64,000 bases of DNA from contig CAMVRM010000001.1 of NCBI GenBank assembly GCA_947169885.1, positions 62,001 to 126,000 on the forward strand. Reading direction: 5' to 3'. Below the pieces are notes generated by a model. The model had not been told where the DNA came from. It saw only the letters and a list, made by a program, of their open reading frames with translations, and searched no databases. A program made the position numbers and the translations under genes. The DNA comes from an uncultured Ruminococcus sp. GTDB taxonomy: Bacteria; Bacillota; Clostridia; Oscillospirales; Ruminococcaceae. Within the stretch, counting starts at the first letter, position 1. Each line of letters begins with the position of its first letter. This document shows positions 35,701-43,616 of the stretch, piece by piece.

Positions 35701-36423
35701 TGCCTTGATGTCGGCGTTGTCGATTATCGTTGAGAAGGTTGTGTGACGGCAGTGATCCGACCAATATGTGTCGATCATGCGTATCTCAGTGATAGTGGGG
35801 TCACGCTTTTCGGTGTCACGGAAATAAGCCTGACAGAATCTGATGTCGTCAAAGTCCATAGCAAGACCCAGTTCAGCGATCATTGCTTTGAGTTCGTCAT
35901 CGTTCTTTGTGATAAAACCCTCAACGGTCTTGACAGTTGTGGGTATCTCATATGTTGCGGCGAGAGTCTCAAAGCGGTCAAGGCTTGCTTCTCTCGACTC
36001 AACGGGGTTGATGATATAGTGCTTAATAGTTTCCAGCTGTTCAGCGTTCAGTTCAGCTGTAAAGATATAGACCTTTGCAGACTTGACGGTGGGGCGCTTG
36101 CCGCCTCTGAGCAGCGAGATGCACTGAGCGCAGGAATCGGCTCTCTGGTCGAACTGACCGGGGAGATATTCAGCGGCGATAACGTGATCGTTCTTTCCGA
36201 GTTCGGGAACGTGGTCATAAGTAACGTCAACGGCAGGCTCAGAGAAAACAACGGGAACAGCCGCTCTGAAATCTTCCTCCGAAAGACCCTCAGCATCATA
36301 ACGGTTGATGATGCGCACACCCAGCTTTTCAAAGCCAAGTGCCGAACGCAGACTTGCGGAAAGCGAACGTGCCTCAACGTCAAAGCCGGGCTTTTTTTCA
36401 ACATAGATCCTGTAAACAGACAT
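32719..36423 (-). CDS. purL: Phosphoribosylformylglycinamidine synthase, single-chain
   Basis: 1234 residues, the length of the fused clostridial type (small PurS-like, PurL and PurQ parts in one chain). An N-terminal PurS-like region is followed by the ATP-grasp-like synthase halves (YWSDHCRHTTF, KNETHNHPTEIEPFGG, GGKTGRDGCGGATGSSKSH). The C-terminal glutaminase domain has LPGGFSGGDE and LGICNGFQALVKLG with the nucleophile Cys. It makes FGAM from FGAR, glutamine and ATP in purine synthesis. The other pur genes are not in the window. Its leader (~45 nt) is too short for a purine riboswitch. Long antisense frames over this gene are shadows. Confidence 0.95.
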   Translation of the reverse strand: MSVYRIYVEKKPGFDVEARSLSASLRSALGFEKLGVRIINRYDAEGLSEEDFRAAVPVVFSEPAVDVTYDHVPELGKNDHVIAAEYLPGQFDQRADSCAQCISLLRGGKRPTVKSAKVYIFTAELNAEQLETIKHYIINPVESREASLDRFETLAATYEIPTTVKTVEGFITKNDDELKAMIAELGLAMDFDDIRFCQAYFRDTEKRDPTITEIRMIDTYWSDHCRHTTFSTIIDNADIKADYIKDTYNEYKAARADLYAGRTDKPETLMDLAVIGAKQLRKAGLLDDLDESEEINACSIRITVDNNGKDEDWLLMFKNETHNHPTEIEPFGGAATCLGGAIRDPLSGRSYVYQAMRVTGAADPLVPVEDTMEGKLPQRKITVTAANGYSSYGNQIGLATGHVSEVYHPGYAAKRMEIGAVIGAAPAAIVRRERPAEGDVVILLGGKTGRDGCGGATGSSKSHTLHSLESCGAEVQKGNAPEERKLQRLFRNPTVTSMIKRCNDFGAGGVSVAIGELTDGLVIDLDSVTKKYDGLDGTELAISESQERMAVVIAREDVDKFMAEAAKENLEATLVAEVKSEPRLKMNWCGNTIVDLSREFLNSNGAEKHTTVSVPAPTVGFEAGEDTPEHWESMISDLNVCSQKGLVERFDSTIGAGTVLMPYGGKYQNTPSQAMAAKIPVIGGETTTVSLMGWGYDPYLSSQSPYHGAMSAVVESVAKIVAAGGKYEGVRLTFQEYFERTQNDPERWGKPFSALLGAYKAQCELGCAAIGGKDSMSGTFEHIDVPPTLVSFAVAVTDVDSVVSDEFKKAGSKVAYIAPEYDENGLVKFDSLKEVFRKVEALTAEKKVLSCFTTAKGGVAEAVAKMGFGNRIGFKFTDKLTAAELFSPCYGAFVIELADGAETDMRIIGETAESYTINNGYTIDCMKLESLWENKLEPVFPTHVDEPAEKPEVYSFEAAERKAPAIKVAKPKVLIPVFPGTNCEYDTARAFEQAGAEAEIFVIRNLTGEMIEQSVDEMEKLIKQSQIVMLPGGFSGGDEPDGSGKFIVSFLRNPRLTDAIHDLLKNRDGLMLGICNGFQALVKLGLVPYGEIVPMRNDSPTLTFNTIARHQSKMVNTRIASNKSPWLASCNVGDIHNIAISHGEGRFVATAEEVAKLAANGQIATQYVDFDGVPTYDIQCNPNTSVQAIEGITSPDGRVFGKMGHSERKGNGVCKNVPGEKDQQIFENGVKYFK

Positions 36424-36474
36424 GGTTAACTATCTCCTTTGCATAAAGCATACTGCTTCATTTTATTACTTTTT

Positions 36475-36504
36475 ATTATAACACACCTCACAGCATTTTG
36501 TCAA
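36475..36504 (-). promoter_or_regulatory. purL promoter
   Basis: Minus-strand TTGACA, 18 bp, TATAAT. Confidence 0.75.
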
Positions 36505-36548
36505 CCGATTACACATTATGTTAAATAAAAATAATAATTTAAACCCTA

Positions 36549-36577
36549 TTGCATTACTGTGAAAATTGTGGTATAAT
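36549..36577 (+). promoter_or_regulatory. Promoter for FIST-GGDEF gene
   Basis: TTGCAT, 17 bp, TATAAT. It leaves a ~175-nt AT-rich leader in which I recognise no riboswitch. Confidence 0.6.
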
Positions 36578-36760
36578 AGATAGTAATAGATAAAGATGAT
36601 GAATTTTGATGTTCAAATTAACCAAATTATACCAAAACTTATAAAGATATGAATATTGAATATATTTTTATCGTGAACTTTGACGCTCGTGATAAGGCGT
36701 TCATAAAATGAATTTCTATCGACCAATATCCGTAAATAACAACAGGTTGGAGGACAGCAA

Positions 36761-38491
36761 ATGAAACAGCTTCAATTCGAGTATACCGACAAGGCAACAT
36801 TGCAGCGTGACCTTAAAAGAACTTCTCTATGGGCTAAAAATGCAATGGCTTCAAATGTTATTTTTGACATATTCACCGAAACTCTCGACACCAACGAACT
36901 TGACACTGTGCTTTCTCTTATTAAAGAGGAAATACCCGATGCCCTCTATCGCGGCTGCACCACCAATGGGAACATAATCGGCGGAGGTCAGTCAAAAAAC
37001 TGCACTGTTATCGCTGCGACTATCTGCGAGTTCCCCTCGACCCGTGTGGAGATATGGCAGCGTGAACTTTCCGCCGAGACTGAACAGCAGATCACTGACG
37101 AACTTATCGCATACGTCAAAGAAAACAGCTGGGTCAAGGGTATAAGTATGCTCGTTACGATCCGTGGTATGTCCATGACAAGGTTCTGCGATGATCTGAG
37201 CAGGCTTCCCGAGAACGTTTCTGTGTTCGGCGGCGGCGCTTTCGGTGCGGATATAAACAACAATATCGCATATGTTTTTTCCAGCAGCGGAAAGTGTACA
37301 ACAGGTGCAGTTGTGTTCACATTAATGGGCGGCGATGATCTGCATATCAAGACCACCCACATCACAGGCTGGAAGCCGCTCGGCAGGGAACTTATAGTTA
37401 CTCGTGCTGAGGGCAGCATCCTCTATGAACTCGACCACAAGCCTGCGTATGAGACTTACTACCACTTCTTAAAGATACGCAACGATGAGCATTTCTTTAA
37501 CAATACCCTTGAATTTCCGTTCTTTTATGAACGGAACGGACTTAATATCCTACGTGCGCCCACAGCGGCGAACCCCGACGGCTCGCTTGTTATGACCGCC
37601 GATATGGAAACTGACGTTCGTGCAAGGATAGCTTACGGCGACCCATGGACTATACTTGATGAAGTTCGTCACGGCTGTATAAAGATAGGTGAATTTCAGC
37701 CCGAAATTATTCACGTTTTCTCCTGCGCTGCAAGACGCACTTTCTGGGGCAGTGAGGCTTATAAAGAAACGCTACCGATGCAGTCAATGGCTCCGACTTC
37801 GGGTTTTTACACCTCGGGCGAGTTCCTGCGCACTTCGGGAACGGTCAATCAGCATAACGTGACGCTTGTTGTCGCAGCGCTCCGTGAGGGCGACAGGCTC
37901 AGCAGCAGCAGCACCGAGTTTGAGATGACCGAGGAACAGCGGAGTGGGAAAGTCTCCATGATAAACCGACTTGCGACTTTCATCGAAGCGGCGACCGAGG
38001 AACTTGAACAAATGGCGATAACTGACGGTCTGACAGGGCTTTTCAACCGCCGTGAGATACAAAAGCGCATATCCCGTGCTATTGACCACCGCTATGAAAC
38101 GGCGCTCATCATGATAGATGCCGACTATTTCAAGCGTGTCAACGATACATTCGGACACAGCGAGGGCGATGACGTTCTGAAAGGTCTGTCCGCTATTATA
38201 AGAAATGCGGCGCTCGATGCAGGGGACTATGCTTCGGCTGGGCGCTGGGGCGGCGAGGAATTCATGGTTTGTCTCAGCGGCGATGCAGCGGCTCGTGCGG
38301 AAGAAGTCGCCGAGCGCATACGCTGTGATTTTGCCGATACAGAGTTCGCACTTGCGGGTCATCAGACTGTCAGTGTCGGCGTGACTTATCTGCGTTGCGA
38401 TGAAACTACCGACAGCATATGCACCCGTGTAGATGAAGCGCTTTATCAGGCGAAAGAAGCAGGCAGGAACAGGCTATGCGTTTTAAAATAA
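36761..38491 (+). CDS. FIST sensor-diguanylate cyclase
   Basis: 576 residues. Residues ~1-370 match the FIST_N/FIST_C sensory module (RGCTTNGNIIGGG, the GGGAFGADI stretch, and FSCAARRTFWGSEAYKE near 330). A short helix leads into a GGDEF domain with DGLTGLFNRREI and the active loop GRWGGEEFMV near 497. The canonical GGEEF is intact, so cyclic-di-GMP synthesis is likely. No RxxD inhibitory site is seen before the loop. There are no membrane helices, so it is a cytoplasmic sensor. FIST is thought to bind small ligands such as amino acids. The HD protein downstream is not an HD-GYP phosphodiesterase. Confidence 0.88.
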   Translation: MKQLQFEYTDKATLQRDLKRTSLWAKNAMASNVIFDIFTETLDTNELDTVLSLIKEEIPDALYRGCTTNGNIIGGGQSKNCTVIAATICEFPSTRVEIWQRELSAETEQQITDELIAYVKENSWVKGISMLVTIRGMSMTRFCDDLSRLPENVSVFGGGAFGADINNNIAYVFSSSGKCTTGAVVFTLMGGDDLHIKTTHITGWKPLGRELIVTRAEGSILYELDHKPAYETYYHFLKIRNDEHFFNNTLEFPFFYERNGLNILRAPTAANPDGSLVMTADMETDVRARIAYGDPWTILDEVRHGCIKIGEFQPEIIHVFSCAARRTFWGSEAYKETLPMQSMAPTSGFYTSGEFLRTSGTVNQHNVTLVVAALREGDRLSSSSTEFEMTEEQRSGKVSMINRLATFIEAATEELEQMAITDGLTGLFNRREIQKRISRAIDHRYETALIMIDADYFKRVNDTFGHSEGDDVLKGLSAIIRNAALDAGDYASAGRWGGEEFMVCLSGDAAARAEEVAERIRCDFADTEFALAGHQTVSVGVTYLRCDETTDSICTRVDEALYQAKEAGRNRLCVLK

Positions 38492-38592
38492 TTTCAAACT
38501 ATCTCCGAAAATTCACACAAAGTTCACACAGAAGTGCTATACTCTGATAAACAAGGGAACTTGCGTTCCCGTATATGAAAGGAAGCTGTTAG

Positions 38593-39093
38593 ATGTCAAG
38601 AGCGATCGGATCAAGATACATCGTTGAGCGCTCTCCGCAGGCTCATGAATACCACGAAGCTGTGAAGGACGTTCTCAATAGCGAGGAGGTGCAGGATCTC
38701 AAAGACTATCATCATCATCACTGCATGACACGTTTTCAGCATTGCCTGAATGTGTCCTATTACAGCTTTCTGCTTTGCCGTAAACTCGGGTTCAACGCTG
38801 AACAGGCTGCCCGTGCAGGGCTTCTTCACGACCTTTACGCCGAATGCCCAAAGTGCGACCGCAGACACCTCACTACCCACCCCGAGACTGCGCTGGAAAA
38901 CGCACGCAAAAGCTTTCGTCTCTCGAAAGTCGAAGCGGACGTTATCTTAAAGCATATGTGGCCTATCCGCAGGGGCAGACCAAAGTATCCCGAGTCCTAT
39001 GTGGTGATGCTGACCGACAAATACATTGCGTTCATGGAATTCTGCGTGTACTTAAAGCAGACCGCAGACATGAGCATCAAAAAACATATCTGA
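38593..39093 (+). CDS. HD-domain protein
   Basis: 166 residues. Metal-binding motif pattern: H near residue 50 (TRFQHCLNVS), the HD pair in GLLHDLYAE near 78-79, then H in VILKHMWPI and D in MLTDKYIAF. HD enzymes are phosphohydrolases. Two CxxC-like Cys (CPKC) follow the HD pair. The substrate is unknown; it might act on nucleotides or RNA ends. It lies 100 bp after the FIST-GGDEF gene and may have its own weak promoter. Confidence 0.78.
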   Translation: MSRAIGSRYIVERSPQAHEYHEAVKDVLNSEEVQDLKDYHHHHCMTRFQHCLNVSYYSFLLCRKLGFNAEQAARAGLLHDLYAECPKCDRRHLTTHPETALENARKSFRLSKVEADVILKHMWPIRRGRPKYPESYVVMLTDKYIAFMEFCVYLKQTADMSIKKHI

Positions 39094-39100
39094 CCTATTC

Positions 39101-39137
39101 AGCCGTTCCGACCAACCCCCGGGGCGGCTTTCTTTTT
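39101..39137 (+). terminator. Terminator after HD gene
   Basis: AGCCGTTCC pairs with GGGGCGGCT (two wobble pairs), followed by TTTCTTTTTT. Confidence 0.65.
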
Positions 39138-39256
39138 TAAATAAGAAATAAGAGATAAGAAATAAGAGATTAGAGATACGAAATAAGAAAGTTTAAATTT
39201 GAGGTAAGAAAGCAAAAAAGAAGAAAAACTCGCTTGCGTGCAAGTCTTTCTTCTTG
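39138..39256. repeat. AAATAAGAGATAAG simple repeat and hairpin
   Basis: Tandem AAATAAGAGATAAG-like units (39138-39190) are followed by a hairpin AAGAAGAAA ... CTTGCGTGCAAG ... TTTCTTCTT at 39215-39256, which may act as a bidirectional terminator. Confidence 0.5.
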
Positions 39257-39283
39257 ATAAATAATTTCAGAATATTTCATTTG

Positions 39284-39390
39284 ACAGCCCCGAGCCGCAC
39301 TCTTGTTCGTCTTATACGTAATGAATATGCGAGGGCTTTGAGCCGTCCGCCCGAGGACCGAGGGCATTGAGCCGTCCGCCCGAGGACACC
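39284..39390 (-). repeat. Post-stop GC-rich element, copy 3 (after DHH gene)
   Basis: It begins directly after the stop codon at 39391. The 5' module TCCTCGGGCGGACGGCTCA is duplicated, and the element ends GTGCGGCTCGGGGCTG on the minus strand. Confidence 0.7.
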
Positions 39391-40323
39391 TTAGACGGGG
39401 AGCTTGCCGTTGAGTTTGTCTAGGATAATGGGGAGTTCGGCATCTATCTTGTCGTTGTCAAGCTGACAAGTTCCTGCGTTTGCATGACCGCCGCCGCCGT
39501 AGGACAGGCACAGCTCGCCGATGTTGAAATCTGACGCTCTGTTGATTATCGACTTGCCTATCATGACAGCTGTGTTCTGCTTGCGGAAACCCCAAGCAAC
39601 GTGTACTGAAAGTTCAGTTTCCGGCCACATAGCATACACCATAAAGCGGTTGCCTGCATAGATCGTTTCTTCGTTTCTCAGGTCGATGACTGCGACTTTG
39701 CCCTCGATTCTTGTGATGCGCTTTAACTGCTCCTTGAAGAGTTCCTGCTGTTCAAAGTAAAGGTCAACTCTCTCCTTGACATCAGGGAGCGCAAGCACTT
39801 CATCAATGCCGTGGTCAACGCAGAAATCTATAAGCTGCATCATAAGGTCATAGTTCGAGATGCGGAAATCGTGGAATCTTCCAAGCCCCGTTCTTGCGTC
39901 CATAAGAAAATTCATGAGTACCCAACCTGTGGGGTTCAAAACTTCTTCCTCGGTGAAATCCGCACTGTCGCCCTTGTCGACTGCGATCATTATTTCTTCA
40001 GAAACACGCTTGAAAGTTTCAGCACCGCCGTAATAATCATAAACAACACGGGCAGCCGAACGGGCGTTGCCGTCGATTATGTATTTTCCTCTGTAATCTT
40101 CCTCCTTGTTGCGGAGAAGTTCACTTTCGTGGTGGTCGAATGCAAGACCTACTCTCGGGTCAAAAGGCAGGTTAGTTGTGATGTCATTTTCTGAAAGTTC
40201 GATCTTGCCGTCCTGAACGTCTTTTGGGTGAACAAATTTTATATCATTGATAAGATCGAGTTCCTTTAAGAGCATAGCACAAACCAGTCCGTCAAAATCG
40301 CTTCTTGTAACAAGTCTTTTCAT
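39391..40323 (-). CDS. DHH-family phosphoesterase
   Basis: 310 residues. Metal motifs: RSDFDGLVCAML near residue 8, LAFDHHESELL near 62 (the DHH triad) and a later Asp in VDKGDSADF. The C-terminal DHHA1 part ends with SYGGGGHANAGTCQL. The family includes cyclic-di-AMP/nano-RNA phosphodiesterases, RecJ and exopolyphosphatases. The soluble, ~310-residue form and its N-terminus resemble exopolyphosphatase-related proteins; the substrate is not assignable. The promoter is at 40387-40415. The gene is monocistronic. Confidence 0.85.
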   Translation of the reverse strand: MKRLVTRSDFDGLVCAMLLKELDLINDIKFVHPKDVQDGKIELSENDITTNLPFDPRVGLAFDHHESELLRNKEEDYRGKYIIDGNARSAARVVYDYYGGAETFKRVSEEIMIAVDKGDSADFTEEEVLNPTGWVLMNFLMDARTGLGRFHDFRISNYDLMMQLIDFCVDHGIDEVLALPDVKERVDLYFEQQELFKEQLKRITRIEGKVAVIDLRNEETIYAGNRFMVYAMWPETELSVHVAWGFRKQNTAVMIGKSIINRASDFNIGELCLSYGGGGHANAGTCQLDNDKIDAELPIILDKLNGKLPV

Positions 40324-40386
40324 TGTAAGACCTCCATGATCTGTATTTAGGCAGTGTTTAAGACGCCATTATAATCTGTTATTACT

Positions 40387-40415
40387 ATTATACACTATTA
40401 TCTTTTGAAAGTCAA
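40387..40415 (-). promoter_or_regulatory. Promoter for DHH gene
   Basis: Minus-strand TTGACT, 17 bp, TATAAT. Confidence 0.7.
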
Positions 40416-40448
40416 TGACTTTTTGGTAAAAGTGTACGTATTTTTTTC

Positions 40449-40487
40449 AAAAAAGACCTTTCTCAGAGAAAACCTCCGAGAAAGGTC
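40449..40487 (-). terminator. Terminator of J-like membrane protein gene
   Basis: A perfect 10-bp GACCTTTCTC/GAGAAAGGTC stem followed on the minus strand by TTTTTT. Confidence 0.85.
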
Positions 40488-40496
40488 ATGTTTTTG

Positions 40497-42461
40497 TCAG
40501 CCAAGAATACCCATATACCAAAGAACACCTGCAATGCCGAGACAAATAGCAACGATGCCGATCGTGACCATGAGCGATTTACGCTGGTTCTTTTCTTCCT
40601 GCTTTGCTTTCTGATACTGCTCGATAGCGCTGGGTCCGTAGTTGATGCCCGTGCCGCCTGTGGTGAGCATATCGTCTATCTTGATGTTGCGGTATTTTTC
40701 TTCAAGGGTCATCATTCTCGTGGAGGTGCTTGCGAGGTTCTTCTCATCATACTTGCGCATATCTATGTCGTCCATAGAAGCGGTGGTGTGTGACGGCCCT
40801 GCCATTTCCTGAGCGCTGACAGTATGTGAAGTGTCCACGCTCTTCATAGTCTCGCCCTTTGCGGCGCTTGAACGAAGCAGCTCAATAAGAGCATTGGCGT
40901 ACATATTCTCCTCGTCCATTTCGGCAGCTTCCTGCTGTGCGATAGCCTCCTGTTCTGCCTGAACAGCTTCCTGTTCTTTCTTTGCAGCGTCTTCAACAAG
41001 CTTTGTGTAACTCTGCGCACGAACAGCCGTTCCCGACTTGTCCTGAGCGGACTGTACCTTGTTTGCATTCAGATCGAAGAACGGATTGTCTGCACTGAAT
41101 GCGCCGTTCTGCGGCTGAGCAGGCTGAGCGGTCGAATGTCCGCCGCCCTCGGAATTTCTGAGCGAACGTGTGCGTCTGGGCTGCGGCTGAGAACGCTGAG
41201 AGGGTGCAGGCGTTTCGGGCTGACGGGGCTGCTGAGGCTGAGGCTTCGGTGCGGAACTTTGGAAACCGCCAAGCTGCAAAGGCTCGCCCTTGTCAGTGAT
41301 AGGCTGAGTAGCCTGCGGAGCAGTCTGTCTGGGCTGTTCTGCCTGCGGCTGCTGAGGAAGATTCTCACCTCTGCGGCTTCTGCGTGTGGGCGGAGGTGTT
41401 GTTGATGCAGTCTGTGTCTGCTGAGGCTGCTGACCGAACATCTGTATAGGCTTTTCTTCGGGTTCGGGGGTGATGTGTATTGGCTGTTCCTGTTCAGGCT
41501 CAGGCTGATAAGCACTCTGTTCAGGCTGCTCATATGCAGGCTGTTCGGGAACTGTGTATTCAGGTTCTTCGTAAACAGGTGCAGGCTCTTCCTCAACAGG
41601 TTCGGGTTCAGGAGTGATAGCTTCAGCTGAAAGCGGTGCGGCAACGGGCGCATCGAAGGAGTTGCTCTCGTTTGCGGCAGTTCCCTCGCTGTAGGACTTC
41701 ATGCTTCCGGACGAAATATCGAAATATTCGTCGCCGTATTTGAGCGCAATTTTGAGTTTTGGTGCAGGTTCGCCGTTTTTCGGAGCGTTAGCCTGTGGGA
41801 TGTCGATAGGCTCGAACTGTTCGTTGATGTCGATCTTAGCACATTGGAGGATCTCCTTTGCGGTGCGGCACTTCATCGAACCACGAACCATCTCTTTTAG
41901 CGGCAGCAGGATTATTTCGCAGAAAGTGCTGTAAAACGACTTATATGCGGTCATGTTCTGATCGACCATTTCAGCGGGGAAACGCTGGTCGAAGTATTTT
42001 GTCCACTCCGAAGGATCGGACATGATAAGTTTGTCGATATACTCAGCGAGCTGTATCCACAGGTCATGTTCCTCCATGTTGCGGTCATTGATAATGAGCC
42101 ACATATAGCATCTGAGGAAACAGTCATAGCAGGTTATATCACGGATATTGAGCATGATGTCATCAATGCTGAGTGAAACGGAAAAATCACTGTCAGCATA
42201 TGCAAAACAGCGGTAGCCGTTTGAAGCAAGCTTTGCATATGCGGTCTTGACCGTCTGTGCCGAACGTGAGAAAGGCGGCAGAGAGTCGAAATCATAAGGG
42301 GTCTTGTATGATGTTATGTCACCCGACTCAGCAAGTCTTACGAGCTTGTCATAGGTCGCAGAGATCTCTGCGTGAGTTGCATTGACGGGTATTCCCAATA
42401 TTCTGAACGGATTATACGCAAAAAGCTCCATTGCGGTAATGCCGATAGATACACTGGACAT
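40497..42461 (-). CDS. Large tail-anchored protein with J-like N-terminus, unknown
   Basis: 654 residues; AAGGAG lies 11 nt before the ATG. Residues ~14-50 (NPFRILGIPVNATHAEISAT) look like the start of a J-domain, but the HPD tripeptide is absent. An all-helical cysteine- and tyrosine-rich region runs to ~220. Residues ~240-500 are a Pro/Gln/Glu-rich disordered stretch with several QPQQ-like runs. A charged Ala/Glu coiled-coil region follows (KKEQEAVQAEQEAIAQQEAA), and a single C-terminal helix SLMVTIGIVAICLGIAGVLW anchors it. I do not recognise the family. The layout suggests a cytoplasmic scaffold attached to the membrane (inference). Confidence 0.65.
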   Translation of the reverse strand: MSSVSIGITAMELFAYNPFRILGIPVNATHAEISATYDKLVRLAESGDITSYKTPYDFDSLPPFSRSAQTVKTAYAKLASNGYRCFAYADSDFSVSLSIDDIMLNIRDITCYDCFLRCYMWLIINDRNMEEHDLWIQLAEYIDKLIMSDPSEWTKYFDQRFPAEMVDQNMTAYKSFYSTFCEIILLPLKEMVRGSMKCRTAKEILQCAKIDINEQFEPIDIPQANAPKNGEPAPKLKIALKYGDEYFDISSGSMKSYSEGTAANESNSFDAPVAAPLSAEAITPEPEPVEEEPAPVYEEPEYTVPEQPAYEQPEQSAYQPEPEQEQPIHITPEPEEKPIQMFGQQPQQTQTASTTPPPTRRSRRGENLPQQPQAEQPRQTAPQATQPITDKGEPLQLGGFQSSAPKPQPQQPRQPETPAPSQRSQPQPRRTRSLRNSEGGGHSTAQPAQPQNGAFSADNPFFDLNANKVQSAQDKSGTAVRAQSYTKLVEDAAKKEQEAVQAEQEAIAQQEAAEMDEENMYANALIELLRSSAAKGETMKSVDTSHTVSAQEMAGPSHTTASMDDIDMRKYDEKNLASTSTRMMTLEEKYRNIKIDDMLTTGGTGINYGPSAIEQYQKAKQEEKNQRKSLMVTIGIVAICLGIAGVLWYMGILG

Positions 42462-42680
42462 TTGGTGATCAGCTCCTTGTTTACTTATTGAATTGCTTCA
42501 ATATTTTAATTTTATAAAGTCTAAACTACTCCCAAAAAATATTCCAAGTATAATTATAACAAATTATGCGCCTGAGTTTATCAATTTTTTGTGAATATAC
42601 TATATAGGCTTCATGAATATGAAATAAAACCGACAAAAAACGGTAAAATTAAATTTTTTATTAAATATAATACAAAAATA

Positions 42681-42709
42681 TTGCAATTTGCCGAGGTTTG
42701 ATGTATAAT
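42681..42709 (+). promoter_or_regulatory. Promoter for 42.8-kb genes
   Basis: TTGCAA, 17 bp, TATAAT, giving a ~120-nt leader. Confidence 0.6.
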
Positions 42710-42722
42710 TAAATTAGCTATT

Positions 42723-42785
42723 TATGATAGGGGCTTTATACCCAATTTAGGGCGGCGAGATAACACTTGCAGCACTTTTATCATA
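42723..42785 (+). promoter_or_regulatory. Structured leader of unknown kind
   Basis: TATGATA (42723-42729) pairs perfectly with TATCATA (42779-42785). Inside lie GGGG-CTTTATA-CCC and a GGCG/TTGC-GC-rich segment. It looks like a small multi-branch RNA element before the gene at 42836, but I cannot match it to a known riboswitch. Confidence 0.4.
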
Positions 42786-42835
42786 TGATAATTTAATATC
42801 AAATATAATATATAACGAAAGGGGAGTCTTTTTTA

Positions 42836-43582
42836 ATGGGACTTTTCAGTAAGAAAAAGCCTGCGCCTCAGCCTGCCGTAACGCCGCAGCCGAAAGCGCC
42901 TGCCGCTCCTGCCGCAGTAAACCCTGACGACATCTGGGGCAAGCCGAAAAAAAGGACAGCACCGGGAGTTGAATCGACCGAGGCAATGACAGAGCCTATC
43001 TCGATAGACCCCGATACTATCAAAAAGAAAATGGTCGCTCTTGAAAAGGAATTGGAGGAGCAGAAGAACAAGCCTGCGCAGACTTATCAGCCTATCTCAG
43101 AAGTTAAGGACGATGAAGTCGTTTCGGCTCAGACCAAGTACGAAGAACAGTATCGCATCGAGCATGAAAGATTTGTCGCAACTCATCAGGAGGAAATAGA
43201 CGAAGCACCGCCTATCGACAGCGAGGTAGACCGCAGGATACACGAGATAGTCGAAGAACGTGACCGCAGAGCCGAGGAGACCAAAAAAGTTCTGGGCGCT
43301 ATCAAAGAGACTGATGCTGACGCTATCGCAAAGGGAATGAGCGTTCTGGGCGTTGCCAAGGACGAGACAAAAGATGCCGAATATCAGAACATAAGCGCAG
43401 TCGGCAGCGATGAGGTCGAAAAGGGGCTGAGCGGTCTGGGCGTTGCCCGTGACGAAACGAAAGAGCCTGATTATCAGAACATCAATGAGGTCGGCTCTGC
43501 CGAAGTGGACGCTATGACTAAGGAATTTCTCGAAAAATACGGCGATCGCCGCAGACCCGAGGAAGAACCGAGAACAGAATAA
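42836..43582 (+). CDS. Charged cytoplasmic protein with internal repeats, unknown
   Basis: 248 residues. The N-terminus MGLFSKKKPAPQP and an Ala/Pro stretch are followed by highly charged helices. Near the C-terminus a ~30-residue unit occurs twice: LGVAKDETKDAEYQNI and LGVARDETKEPDYQNI, each followed by a V-G-S-x-E-V motif. A third degenerate copy (TYQPISEVKDDEV) lies near residue 85. No signal or membrane helix. I do not recognise it. It is 34 bp upstream of another unknown gene and probably co-transcribed with it. GAAAGGGGAG gives a strong ribosome site. Confidence 0.65.
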   Translation: MGLFSKKKPAPQPAVTPQPKAPAAPAAVNPDDIWGKPKKRTAPGVESTEAMTEPISIDPDTIKKKMVALEKELEEQKNKPAQTYQPISEVKDDEVVSAQTKYEEQYRIEHERFVATHQEEIDEAPPIDSEVDRRIHEIVEERDRRAEETKKVLGAIKETDADAIAKGMSVLGVAKDETKDAEYQNISAVGSDEVEKGLSGLGVARDETKEPDYQNINEVGSAEVDAMTKEFLEKYGDRRRPEEEPRTE

Positions 43583-43616
43583 CAGATAAATTTTAATAGT
43601 TTGGGGCGATCTGATA

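Noticed and set aside
36424-36480. Purine riboswitch before purL
   Set aside because: The leader is only about 45 nt and lacks the three-way-junction core.
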